Origin: Hyphomonas sp.
GTDB lineage: Bacteria; Pseudomonadota; Alphaproteobacteria; Caulobacterales; Hyphomonadaceae
Assembly: GCF_022844445.1 (NCBI RefSeq)
Contig: NZ_JALHLS010000014.1
Location: 35,281 to 99,280, forward strand
Reading direction: 5' to 3'
DNA length: 64,000 bases
A program made the position numbers and the translations under genes. This document shows positions 10,873-19,373 of the stretch, piece after piece. The stretch's first letter is position 1. The number at the start of each line of letters is the position of its first letter. The notes beneath the pieces are model-generated. The model saw only the letters and a program-made list of their open reading frames with translations. It ran no database searches and was not told where the DNA came from.

Positions 10873-10901
10873 GAGATAGACACTCGCCCCCGGCCCGTCA
10901 A
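10873..10901 (-). promoter_or_regulatory. groESL promoter
   Basis: On the minus strand TTGACG (10896-10901), a 17-base spacer and TATCTC (10873-10878). Transcription would start near 10866, placing the CIRCE element at the very beginning of the leader. A separate heat-shock sigma promoter was not identified. Confidence 0.65.
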
Positions 10902-11186
10902 CCAGCATGCGGAGAAGAAAATTGCCGCAAGTGCGGGGCATTCCGTCGGAACCGGCGGGGGCCGACATCCAGATTACGGGCTGGAAGGACTGCATCCTGG
11001 GGGCGGCCATCTGCTCCGCACCTGGCTGGGTGCCTTGAAAGGTTCATTCGGCGGCCCTTGTTCGGCCCGCAGGGCGCGCGCGGCATGGTTAACGTTTCCT
11101 GCTTCGCCTTCGGCAAATCGACAGCCTCAGCATGAAGCAATCTCAATACTGGTCCTGTAATGGTGACAGCAGATAAGGGATTCAGG

Positions 11187-12083
11187 ATGACCGCCCGCTT
11201 TCGAGAAATAATGTTCTCGGCGAACTATTTTGCGCTCGTTTGCATTTCGGCGCTGACGATCTCGTTCATCGTCTCGATCACCGTCTACAATCTCGGCATC
11301 CCCGTCCATGCGTCCGACTATGTCCGGATGAACCTCTACGTGACGAGCTGCATCGCCATCCCGACAGCCATTATCGCGACCCTCCACGACTACCATACCC
11401 GCGTCTACCAGCGCCGCCTTGAGGCCCTCGCCTGGACCGATGAATTGACCGGCCTCCTCAATCGCCGCTTTTTCCTGCGTGCCGCCGACGAAGAGTGCCG
11501 CCGCATGCGCCGCACCGAGCAGTCTGCCGCCATCGCCATCTTTGACCTCGATTTTTTCAAGGAAGTGAACGACCTCTACGGCCACGCCGCCGGCGACCGC
11601 GTCCTCAAGGGCGTCGCCCAGATCGCCCATGCCGAACTGCGGGGTCCCTTCGACAAGCTCGGCCGCTGGGGCGGGGAAGAGTTCGTCGTCCTGCTCAGTG
11701 ACGTGACGCCCGAGAACGCCCGCATTGTCTGTGACCGCCTGCGCACGCGTATCCAGTCGGCACTGATAGAGACCGGCGATTTCCAGGTCTGCATCACCGC
11801 CAGCTTCGGCTTCTGCATGCTGCCCGGCGGCGCCGACGTGAACGGCGTCATCGAGGCGGCCGACCGCGCGCTCTACGAAGCAAAGCGCCTCGGCCGCAAC
11901 CGCGTCGAGATGGGAGAATACGTCCAGGCCGACGTGCAGGACATCACCGAGTACAAGCAGCGTGCCCAGGCCAACAAGCGCCGCACCGCCGCCAATGACG
12001 ATGTCGCCGATACGATCCGCGCGATTACGGTCTCCCAACGTCCACCCGTGAAGCGCCACGCCCGCCTGCGCTCGACGCGCTGA
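11187..12083 (+). CDS. Membrane-bound GGDEF diguanylate cyclase
   Basis: 298 residues: two N-terminal membrane segments (about residues 10-30 and 45-70 around NLYVTSCIAIPTAIIAT), a short linker, then a GGDEF domain with DELTGLLNRR, the metal-binding DLDFFKEVND and the active loop RWGGEEF. It should make cyclic di-GMP at the inner membrane. The product-inhibition site usually reads RxxD five residues before the GG; here it is GPFD, so allosteric feedback may be weak. The C-terminal about 50 residues are charged and not recognised. The ATG at 11187 follows AAGGGA; an ATG 27 bases earlier has no ribosome site. Divergent from groESL. Confidence 0.92.
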   Translation: MTARFREIMFSANYFALVCISALTISFIVSITVYNLGIPVHASDYVRMNLYVTSCIAIPTAIIATLHDYHTRVYQRRLEALAWTDELTGLLNRRFFLRAADEECRRMRRTEQSAAIAIFDLDFFKEVNDLYGHAAGDRVLKGVAQIAHAELRGPFDKLGRWGGEEFVVLLSDVTPENARIVCDRLRTRIQSALIETGDFQVCITASFGFCMLPGGADVNGVIEAADRALYEAKRLGRNRVEMGEYVQADVQDITEYKQRAQANKRRTAANDDVADTIRAITVSQRPPVKRHARLRSTR

Positions 12084-12159
12084 CCGCGCAGCACCAGGCG
12101 CTCTTGCCGCGCTCCCGATTACCTGATGAGAGGGTGGCGCCTTGCACGGAGGACGCCGC

Positions 12160-13362
12160 ATGCCCGATCTGCCACCCCGCACCGGTCCGCTGACCGATCT
12201 GCGTGTCATCGAGCTCGGCCAGCTGATCGCCGGTCCGTTCTGCGGCCAGATCTTTGCCGACATGGGCGCCGACGTGATCAAGATCGAGCCGCCAGGGCAG
12301 GGCGATCCGTTACGCGAATGGGGCCGCGAGGGCTTTCCCCTATGGTGGTCGGTCGTCGCGCGCGGCAAGCGCTGCATCACGGCAAACCTGCGCGAAACAG
12401 AAGGCCAGGACATTGTCCGCCGCCTTGTCCGCGAAGCTGATTTCCTGCTCGAGAATTTCCGCCCCGGCACCCTCGAGAAATGGGGGCTGGGCTACGATGC
12501 GTTGAAGAAGATCAATCCTCGCCTCATCATGATCCGCGTTTCTGGCTATGGACAGACCGGCCCCTACGCTACGCGCGCGGGATACGCTTCTGTCGGCGAG
12601 GCGATGGGCGGCCTGCGCTATGTCATGGGTGAGGCCGACCGCGTGCCGTCCCGCGCCGGCATCTCGCTGGGGGACAGTCTCGCCGGCCTCTACGCCGCGC
12701 TCGGCGCGCTCGCCGCGCTGCACCACCGCGAGAAGACCGGCGATGGCCAGATGATCGACGCAACAATCTACGAATCCGTGCTCTCGGTGATGGAAGCGCT
12801 CGTCCCGGAATACCAGTTCGAAGGCTACACGCGAGAGCGCTCCGGCTCGCTCCTGCCGAACATCGCGCCGTCGAACATCTATACTGGCACCGACGGGATG
12901 GTGATCATCGCGGCCAATCAGGACACTGTCTTCGCCCGCCTGTGCGAGGCCATCGGCCAGCCTGCCCTGAAAGACGATCCCGCCTACAAGACCCATGTCG
13001 CACGCGGCAGGAACCAGAAAGCTCTCGATGACCTCATCAGCCTCTGGACAGCGACCCGCACCATCGACGACATCGAGCGGACGATGATCGACAGCGGTGT
13101 TCCGGTCGGAAAAGTGTACCGCGCTGCCGACATGCTCACCGACCCGCACTACGCTGCCCGCGCCTCATTGACCCCGGTACCGAGCGAAAAATGGCCGGGC
13201 CTGATGCAGCAGAATGTCTTCCCGAAACTCTCCGCGACACCCGGCCACATCCGATGGGCCGGCCCAGCCGAACTTGGTGCGCACACGGAAGAAGTTCTGA
13301 CCGAACTTCTCGACCTGACCCCCGAGCAGATCGCCAAGCTCCGGGCCAGCGGCATTGTCTGA
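12160..13362 (+). CDS. CaiB/BaiF family (class III) CoA-transferase
   Basis: 400 residues starting MPDLPPRTGPLTDLRVIELG, with the family's RVIELGQLIAGPFCGQI opening, the GADVIKIEPP segment and the conserved catalytic Asp region SLGDSLAGLYAALGAL near residue 170. Enzymes of this family move CoA between carboxylic acids in the cytoplasm (formyl-CoA, carnitine, racemase-like and others); the substrate here is not evident. GGAGG sits 7 bases before the ATG at 12160. No enzyme partner lies beside it, though acyl-CoA genes occur elsewhere in the window. Confidence 0.93.
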   Translation: MPDLPPRTGPLTDLRVIELGQLIAGPFCGQIFADMGADVIKIEPPGQGDPLREWGREGFPLWWSVVARGKRCITANLRETEGQDIVRRLVREADFLLENFRPGTLEKWGLGYDALKKINPRLIMIRVSGYGQTGPYATRAGYASVGEAMGGLRYVMGEADRVPSRAGISLGDSLAGLYAALGALAALHHREKTGDGQMIDATIYESVLSVMEALVPEYQFEGYTRERSGSLLPNIAPSNIYTGTDGMVIIAANQDTVFARLCEAIGQPALKDDPAYKTHVARGRNQKALDDLISLWTATRTIDDIERTMIDSGVPVGKVYRAADMLTDPHYAARASLTPVPSEKWPGLMQQNVFPKLSATPGHIRWAGPAELGAHTEEVLTELLDLTPEQIAKLRASGIV

Positions 13363-13456
13363 TCTTCCCCGCTCTCCCGCAAGGCGGGAAAATGGTCGTC
13401 ACTTCCGGCGCAGGTCGTTGGGCGCGCTTGTTGCACGTTGAGATTCCTGCTGGCGG

Positions 13457-13504
13457 GAAGACCCTCACCTCGCATTGCCGCGGCAGGGGGAGGCGAGGGT
13501 CTTC
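13457..13504 (+). other. Long imperfect hairpin downstream of the CoA-transferase
   Basis: GAAGACCCTC (13457-13466) pairs perfectly with GAGGGTCTTC (13495-13504); an inner CCTC/GAGG pairing extends it. No T-run follows. A second, smaller hairpin CCCGC-AAG-GCGGG lies at about 13374-13386. Either may end the CoA-transferase transcript. Both belong to the 283-base gap before the AbgT gene, which holds no gene I can see. Confidence 0.5.
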
Positions 13505-13645
13505 ATCAAACCACGCTGATCCAAACAAGCCGGGCCGCTCCCGCGTCCGGCCAAAAAATGCGCCTCGCAGCCCAGCCCTTCAAAAAAGCTTGCCTTTCCA
13601 GCCGTAGTCCGGTCATTTCTGCCTCAAATCGACTGGAGGCGGCGA

Positions 13646-15265
13646 ATGACGGATGCACCGGCTGCGGCAACGCAGAAAGGGTTTCTCGGGATTGTAGAAC
13701 GTGCGGGCAACAAACTGCCCGACCCGGTGTTTCTGTTCTTTTATCTCATCTTCATCCTGATGGGGATTTCAGCGATCGCCGCTGCTCTCGGCGTTTCTGC
13801 CATCCATCCCACCCAGGTCAATGAAGACGGTTCTCCGGTCATCGTAGCCACCGCAAGCCTTCTTTCGGCGGCGAACCTTCAGCGCCTGTTCGTCGAAATG
13901 CCGGCGACGTTCACGCATTTCCATCCGCTCGGGTTTGTCCTGATCGTCATGCTCGGCGCCGGTGTCGCCGAACGCTCCGGCTTTTTTGCCAGCGGCATGC
14001 GGGCCGCCGTCCGCGGCGCGCCGAAGGCATTTCTGACGCCGGTCGTTGCCTTCATCGCCATGCTCTCGAACCACGCCTCCGATGCCGGATATGTGGTTCT
14101 GATTCCGCTAGCCGGAGTCCTCTATGCGGCGGCAGGGCGTCATCCGCTCGCCGGGATCGCCGCGGCTTTTGCCGGTGTATCCGGCGGCTTCTCCGCCAAT
14201 ATCACGCCGGGCCAGCTTGACGCTCTGTTGCTCGGCATCACGCAGACCGCCGTTGATTCCTCCGGCATCGTGGAAAACTATTCGGTCAATATCGCCGGCA
14301 ACTGGTGGTTTATCATCGGTCTGACGTTCGTGTTCCTCCCGGTCATCTGGTTTGTGACTGACCGGATTATCGAGCCACGCCTTGGTGCCTGGCAGGCCGG
14401 GCCGGAACATGCCGCTCAGTTCGCCGAGAGCGAGAAGCCGCTGGACGCCGGTCAGAGTCGCGGCCTCGCGATGGCAGGCCTCGCGACGCTGGGCGTCGTG
14501 GCGCTGTGGATTTTCCTCACGATCGGACCGGGCACGCCGCTGATCAATGAAGCGGCCTGCGCGCCGGGCACTGTCGAGGCGGGCATCTGTTCAGTGCACC
14601 TGACGCTCGATCCCTTCTACAAGTCCCTCGTCGCCGCTTTCTTCCTCGTCTTCCTCTTTGCGGGCTGGGCGTATGGCGCCAGTGCCGGCACGATCAGGAA
14701 CCACCGCGATCTCGTCGGCATGATGGCTGAAGGGATGAAGGAGATGGGTTACTATCTGGTGCTCGCCTTTGCGGTGTCGCACTTCGTGGCGATGTTCAAC
14801 TGGTCAAACCTCGGCTTGATCGGAGCAGTTCATGGGGCTAGCGCAATCAGCGAAAGCGGTTTGCCCCTCTGGGCTATCATCTGCATCACGATCCTTTTCA
14901 CGGCGTTCCTGAACCTCTTCGTCGGATCGGCCAGCGCCAAGTGGGCCCTGCTCGCGCCAATCCTTGTTCCGATGCTGATGCTGCTGGGTGTCAGTCCGGA
15001 AGGGACGACTGCGGCCTACCGGGTAGGTGATGGCGCAACCAACATCATTACGCCTTTGATGGTCTACTTCCCGTTGATCCTGATCTTCTGTCAGCGTTGG
15101 GTAAAGTCCTTCGGACTCGGCAGTCTGACCGCGCTGATGCTGCCATACTCGCTGTGGCTTCTGGTGTCGGGAGGGTTGATGACCGTGGTTTGGTTCATGC
15201 TGGAGCTTCCGCTCGGTCCCGGCGCATCGGTCCTTTATGCCCTGCCGGAAATAGCAACGCCCTGA
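13646..15265 (+). CDS. AbgT family transporter
   Basis: 539 residues, strongly hydrophobic with about a dozen membrane segments; inner-membrane protein. The start region GFLGIVERAGNKLPDPVFLF is the AbgT signature (GNKLPDP), and later family segments such as LSNHASDAGYVVLIPLAG, SANITPGQLDALL and YRVGDGATNIITPLM are present. AbgT proteins were described as p-aminobenzoyl-glutamate importers and some export sulfonamides using the proton gradient; which applies here is unknown. GGAGG stands 7 bases before the ATG. Next gene, a different transporter, starts 99 bases downstream on the same strand. Confidence 0.93.
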   Translation: MTDAPAAATQKGFLGIVERAGNKLPDPVFLFFYLIFILMGISAIAAALGVSAIHPTQVNEDGSPVIVATASLLSAANLQRLFVEMPATFTHFHPLGFVLIVMLGAGVAERSGFFASGMRAAVRGAPKAFLTPVVAFIAMLSNHASDAGYVVLIPLAGVLYAAAGRHPLAGIAAAFAGVSGGFSANITPGQLDALLLGITQTAVDSSGIVENYSVNIAGNWWFIIGLTFVFLPVIWFVTDRIIEPRLGAWQAGPEHAAQFAESEKPLDAGQSRGLAMAGLATLGVVALWIFLTIGPGTPLINEAACAPGTVEAGICSVHLTLDPFYKSLVAAFFLVFLFAGWAYGASAGTIRNHRDLVGMMAEGMKEMGYYLVLAFAVSHFVAMFNWSNLGLIGAVHGASAISESGLPLWAIICITILFTAFLNLFVGSASAKWALLAPILVPMLMLLGVSPEGTTAAYRVGDGATNIITPLMVYFPLILIFCQRWVKSFGLGSLTALMLPYSLWLLVSGGLMTVVWFMLELPLGPGASVLYALPEIATP

Positions 15266-15364
15266 TTCCATTTCCGCGGCGTGTGTTGCCGGGAGGGGAT
15301 TTGCAATTGCCCTGCGGAGGAGTAGGGGACTGACGCTGATCAGTCCTTAGAGGGGGGTTATGTC

Positions 15365-16717
15365 ATGCATTCGCTTACCGTTCCGGCACGTTCGAGCGCC
15401 GTGGGTTTTGTAGTGCGCGCAGTGGCAATCGCCACCGGCGCACTGTCCGTCGCGCTTCCGGCGCTGGCCGAAGGGGCGGCAGGTCCGCTCGCGGGCGCCG
15501 TGCCCACGCATGTCGGGCCGGTCCCTGTCGACTTCATCCTGTTTGCCCTGACGCTGCTCGGGGTCGCGGTTTTTCACCACCGCGTTTTCACCGTTGCCGT
15601 TACCGGCCTGTCGGCGATCCTCGCCTGGAAATTCCTGGTGCCCGGTTTCAAGCACGGCGCTGGTTTTGAAGGGCTGACGGCCCACATGAGCCATGAATGG
15701 GTGGTCCTGGCTAACCTGTTCCTGCTGCTCCTCGGCTTTGCGGTCCTATCGCGCCACTTCGAAACCTCGAACGTGCCGGAAAAGATCCCTGCGATTCTGC
15801 CGGACAATTGGCTCGGCGGTGTCGTACTGCTCGGGCTCATCTTCGTGCTGTCCAGCTTCCTCGACAACATTGCCGCCGCTATGATCGGCGGCATCGTTGC
15901 CAAGCACGTCTTTGAGGACAGGGTCCATATCGGTTACATTGCGGCGATCGTGGCCGCCTCAAATGCGGGCGGTGCCGGCTCGGTCGTGGGTGACACGACG
16001 ACCACGATGATGTGGATCGACGGCGTCAGCCCGCTTGATGTTCTGCACGCCTATGTCGCCTCGTTCGTGGCCCTTGCAATCATCTCGGTACCCGCCTCGC
16101 TGGCGCAGCAGAAGTACCAGCCGATCCAGGCGCGGGCCGATGCAAGTGTGTCGGTCGACTGGGGGCGGGTGTTCATTGTCGTCGCCATCCTTGCGACCGC
16201 CATCGGCTCGAACGTGGCCGCGAACCTTTATGCGCCGCACCTGCTCGACATGCTCCCGGTCATCGGCCTCGGTGTCTGGCTCGCGATCATCGTGACCGCT
16301 CTGCTTCGCAAACCGGATTGGAGCATCGTCTCCTCTTCGCTGAAGGGAACGCTATTCCTGCTTTGCCTCGTGATGTCGGCCTCGCTGATGCCGGTCGAAA
16401 GCCTGCCGCCCGCAAGCTGGCAGAGCACGATGGGTCTCGGCTTCGTCTCGGCCGTGTTCGACAACATTCCGCTGACGGCGCTCGCGCTGGCGCAGGGCGG
16501 CTATGACTGGGGCATGCTCGCCTTCGCGGTTGGCTTCGGTGGCTCGATGATGTGGTTCGGCTCGTCGGCCGGTGTCGCCATCACCAACATTTTCCCGGAT
16601 GCCAAGTCCGTGTGGAAATGGGTGACGCAGGGCTGGTTCGTGATCGTCGCCTACATTGTCGGCTTCATGGTGCTGTACCTGGTGCTCGGCTGGCACCCCC
16701 ACGCCCCGCACACCTAG
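15365..16717 (+). CDS. Ion transporter superfamily protein (NhaD/ArsB/CitMHS type)
   Basis: 450 residues with about 11-12 membrane segments after an N-terminal hydrophobic stretch that may be a signal or first helix. Two inverted halves carry matching motifs: SSFLDNIAAAMIGG with ASNAGGAGSVVGDTTTTMMW in the first, and VSAVFDNIPLTALALA with GGSMMWFGSSAGVAITN in the second. These DN and GG/GS signatures are those of the NhaD sodium:proton antiporter and citrate transporter superfamily. Sodium/proton exchange is my best guess; organic anion transport is the alternative. AGGGGGG precedes the ATG at 15365. Confidence 0.88.
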   Translation: MHSLTVPARSSAVGFVVRAVAIATGALSVALPALAEGAAGPLAGAVPTHVGPVPVDFILFALTLLGVAVFHHRVFTVAVTGLSAILAWKFLVPGFKHGAGFEGLTAHMSHEWVVLANLFLLLLGFAVLSRHFETSNVPEKIPAILPDNWLGGVVLLGLIFVLSSFLDNIAAAMIGGIVAKHVFEDRVHIGYIAAIVAASNAGGAGSVVGDTTTTMMWIDGVSPLDVLHAYVASFVALAIISVPASLAQQKYQPIQARADASVSVDWGRVFIVVAILATAIGSNVAANLYAPHLLDMLPVIGLGVWLAIIVTALLRKPDWSIVSSSLKGTLFLLCLVMSASLMPVESLPPASWQSTMGLGFVSAVFDNIPLTALALAQGGYDWGMLAFAVGFGGSMMWFGSSAGVAITNIFPDAKSVWKWVTQGWFVIVAYIVGFMVLYLVLGWHPHAPHT

Positions 16718-16740
16718 GTCAGATCGGCCTGAAAAGAATT

Positions 16741-16768
16741 GGCCCGCCCCGGGAAACCGGGGCGGGCC
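16741..16768. terminator. Bidirectional terminator between transporter and mlaC
   Basis: Perfect 12-base stem GGCCCGCCCCGG / CCGGGGCGGGCC with a GAAA loop between two convergent genes. On the minus strand it is followed by AATTCTTTT, and on the plus strand by ATTCAT, so it is the better terminator for mlaA-mlaC. Confidence 0.85.
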
Positions 16769-16796
16769 ATTCATATGGGCCCAGGGAGGCTTGCGC

Positions 16797-17423
16797 TTAG
16801 CTGCGTGATTTCGATTTCAGGTCTGCCGTCATCGATTCGATCTTCTTGATAAGTGCGTCGGCTGAGCCGTTGTTCTTGTCGAGCAGGGCGATGAACTGGG
16901 CGCGCTGTTCGATGGCCAGCCAGATCAGGTTGCCGTCAAGGTTCAGGGCCACGTCGACAACCTTGTAGCTGCCTTCCTTGCCCTGGACGCGCCAGCGTAC
17001 GTCCATGTCGGTGCCGTCCTGACGCTTGATCACCGTGTTCACGATCGAGTCCGTTTCCGAACGGTCGACCGAGTTTTTTACTTCCACAGCTTCACCGCGG
17101 TAGGCGTCCAACTCGTACTCATAGACGGTCAGCGCGTAGGTGCGAAACGCCTTGCGGTAGCGCGTCAGTTCGGCCTCGGTGAAGCGGCGACTGTACTTGC
17201 CGATCACGAAGTTAGACACCGCGTCGAGATTGGTGAACTTGTCCATGTACGTGCTGAAGGCCGCGGTGCGCTCGGCAGCGGTCAGCTTGGGGTTGTTCAG
17301 CGACTTCAGCACCTCGCTGGCATTCTTCTGGACATAGGCCTCGGTGCGCGCATCTGCGAAAACCGGCAGCGCACTGGCAAGCAGGAATGATGCGGCGAGG
17401 GTGGAACGAAGAAGGGTCTTCAC
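16797..17423 (-). CDS. mlaC: MlaC-like periplasmic phospholipid-binding protein
   Basis: 208 residues with a Sec signal (TLLRSTLAASFLLASALPVF, cleavage near VFA-DAR) followed by the MlaC/Ttg2D fold: VSNFVIGKYSRRFTEAE, YRKAFRTYALTVYEY, and VRWRVQGKEGSYKVVDVALN. MlaC carries phospholipids between the MlaA outer-membrane complex and the inner-membrane MlaFEDB transporter. The start is a GTG at 17423 with AGGAG 8 bases upstream; longer in-frame extensions run into mlaA. It follows mlaA by 31 bases, so the pair is an operon; mlaFED is not in this window. Confidence 0.92.
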   Translation of the reverse strand: MKTLLRSTLAASFLLASALPVFADARTEAYVQKNASEVLKSLNNPKLTAAERTAAFSTYMDKFTNLDAVSNFVIGKYSRRFTEAELTRYRKAFRTYALTVYEYELDAYRGEAVEVKNSVDRSETDSIVNTVIKRQDGTDMDVRWRVQGKEGSYKVVDVALNLDGNLIWLAIEQRAQFIALLDKNNGSADALIKKIESMTADLKSKSRS

Positions 17424-17454
17424 GTGGATAACTCCTGTTACAGGCCGGCGCCGA

Positions 17455-18210
17455 TTACTCTTCAAATTCGTCAAAATCCGGGAGGTCTTCGTACGCCGCA
17501 TCCTCATCGACCTTGCCATTAGCAATGGCAGCCTGACGCTGAGATGAATAAATTCGCCGAAGAGCGATATATGGTTCCGGCTGGGCGTTGAGCGTGTCGA
17601 TCTGCTCATCGAAGGCCACACGGGCGTTCAGGCCGCCGATAACCCCCATCCCGACCCTAAAGGCGAGGTCAGTATCGCTGTCATTATCGATCTGCACCCA
17701 GGTCAGGGGGTCAATGGCCCGGTCAACGCCGGTGCCGATCAGATCCCGGGGGGTGGTAGGACCGAGCAGCGGCATCACGAGGAAGGGGCCGCTATCGACC
17801 CCCCAAACGGCTAGTGTCTGCCCGAAATCCTCTGTGTGGCGCTCGAGGCCGAAATGATTGGCCGCGTCCCAGAGGCCGAGAAGGCCGACGGTGGTATTAA
17901 TGCCGAACCGGGCAAACGTATTGCCGGCCCGGGAGGGTTCCGCCTGCAGCACATCGTTCGCAAGGATGATCGGCGAGCGCAGGTTGCTGAGGAAATCGCC
18001 CACCCGGTCGCGCGCAAACTCCGGCGTAACCGTCTTATAGGCGTCGGCCGCGGGGCCGAGAGCGTATTTGTCCACGCCGTTGTTGAAGGCGAACATCTTG
18101 CGATTGAACCCTTCATATGGGTCCGCTATCTCGCCCGGCGCTGGAGCCGGAGCGGTAGCGCAAGCGGTAATGGCGAGCGATGCCAGTGCGGCGCCTGCAG
18201 GCATTTTCAT
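17455..18210 (-). CDS. mlaA: MlaA (VacJ) outer-membrane lipoprotein
   Basis: 251 residues starting MKMPAGAALASLAITACATA, a lipoprotein signal with lipobox ITAC. The VacJ core follows: DPYEGFNRKMFAFNNGVDKY, FLSNLRSPIILANDVLQ, RFGINTTVGLLGLWDAA, and PFLVMPLLGPTTPRDLIG. The protein removes misplaced phospholipids from the outer leaflet of the outer membrane and hands them to MlaC, the next gene. The C-terminus is acidic (DEDAAYEDLPDFDEFEE). GGGAAG precedes the ATG. Divergent from the ArsR-methyltransferase gene. Confidence 0.95.
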   Translation of the reverse strand: MKMPAGAALASLAITACATAPAPAPGEIADPYEGFNRKMFAFNNGVDKYALGPAADAYKTVTPEFARDRVGDFLSNLRSPIILANDVLQAEPSRAGNTFARFGINTTVGLLGLWDAANHFGLERHTEDFGQTLAVWGVDSGPFLVMPLLGPTTPRDLIGTGVDRAIDPLTWVQIDNDSDTDLAFRVGMGVIGGLNARVAFDEQIDTLNAQPEPYIALRRIYSSQRQAAIANGKVDEDAAYEDLPDFDEFEE

Positions 18211-18369
18211 CAGAACACTTCCCGATATTTAGACGATAAATGGAGCGAATGTTGAAAAGGTTCAACGGGTCCGGACAAGTTGTACGGCGTCAGCGTAGCT
18301 TTGACGCAACACTGTTTAGAATGTCTGATTGGACCAAGGGTTCCTGCAGGCGACTTGGTAGTTGCCAAA

Positions 18370-18393
18370 TCATATAAATGAATGTTTATATGA
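18370..18393 (+). promoter_or_regulatory. Palindromic operator over the start of the ArsR-methyltransferase gene
   Basis: Perfect 9-base inverted repeat TCATATAAA-N6-TTTATATGA. AT-rich palindromes of this build are typical ArsR-family sites. It covers the first possible ATG (18378), which argues for a later start codon and for autoregulation of the met operon. Confidence 0.7.
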
Positions 18394-18398
18394 TCTCG

Positions 18399-19373
18399 AT
18401 GACAAGCTTTGATGATCTTCTGGAAAAGCTGAAGGCCGCAGGCGAGCCAACGCGGCTGCGACTGTTGGCGTTGCTGCGCGACAACGACCTGTCGGTGGGC
18501 GAATTGGTACAGGTTCTGGAGCAGAGCCAGCCGCGCTTGTCGCACCACCTAAAGGCGCTCTCAGAAGCGGGCCTTGCCGAACGCCTGCCGGAAGGCGCAT
18601 TCGTTTTTTACCGAGCCGCGCGCTCCGGGCCGGGCCTCGCATTCCTCAACCATCTGTTCTCGCAGACCAGTCATGATGCGGAAGAATTCCGCGCGGACCG
18701 GGACAAACTGCGCGAAGTGATTCTCGCGCGCGCAGAGTCTGCAGAGGCCTACTTCTCGAGCATTGCCGAGACCTGGGATTCACTGCGGGCCCTGCATTTT
18801 CCGAATGAGGCCATCGAGGACACGCTGCTGGACCTTGCCGGGAGCGGGCCTTACCGCCGCGTGGTCGACTTCGGCACGGGTACGGGGCGGATGCTGCTCC
18901 TGTTTTCCGGCCTGGCCTCCGAGGCCGAAGGCATCGATTTCAGCCACCGGATGCTGACAGTGGCGCGCGCCAATCTGGAGCGTGCTGGCGTCAGCAACAG
19001 CCGGGTGCGCTTTGGCGACGTGACGGCGGCGCCGTTCGAGGACGCTTCGGCCGATCTCGTGATCGTGCACCAGGTGCTGCATTACCTCGACACACCGGGC
19101 GACGCGATTGCAGAGGCCGCGCGCGTGCTGGTGCCCGGCGGCAAGCTGCTGGTGATCGACTTTGCGCCGCACGATCTTGAATTCCTGCGCGCCGAGCATG
19201 GCCACCGCCGCTTGGGCGTGCGCCATGATGCGCTGGCGGAGTGGGCCGGTCAGGCGGGCTTGAATCTTGAGGCGCCACGCTCGTTCGATCCGCCGAAGAC
19301 AGGTGCGCCAGGCCTTACAGTCAATATTTGGCGGGCAACCAAGCCCGCCCTTTCCCGAGCGAGGGCGGCATGA
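18399..19373 (+). CDS. ArsR-type regulator fused to a SAM-dependent methyltransferase (SahR-like)
   Basis: About 324 residues. Residues 1-85 form an ArsR winged helix (LRAAGEPTRLRLLALL-like, then SVGELVQVLEQSQPRLSHHL). From about residue 120 a class I methyltransferase fold follows: VVDFGTGTGRMLLLFSGLA (SAM motif I), then IDFSHRMLTVARANL, VIVHQVLHYLDTPG and VLVPGGKLLVIDFAPH. Its position ahead of metF and metH, with an ATGA overlap into metF, suggests it senses SAM or S-adenosylhomocysteine and controls the methionine cycle, as described for SahR. The fold could also be catalytic. No start has a ribosome site; ATGs at 18378, 18390 and 18399 are possible, and I chose 18399 because the palindrome covers the first. 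Confidence 0.88.
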   Translation: MTSFDDLLEKLKAAGEPTRLRLLALLRDNDLSVGELVQVLEQSQPRLSHHLKALSEAGLAERLPEGAFVFYRAARSGPGLAFLNHLFSQTSHDAEEFRADRDKLREVILARAESAEAYFSSIAETWDSLRALHFPNEAIEDTLLDLAGSGPYRRVVDFGTGTGRMLLLFSGLASEAEGIDFSHRMLTVARANLERAGVSNSRVRFGDVTAAPFEDASADLVIVHQVLHYLDTPGDAIAEAARVLVPGGKLLVIDFAPHDLEFLRAEHGHRRLGVRHDALAEWAGQAGLNLEAPRSFDPPKTGAPGLTVNIWRATKPALSRARAA

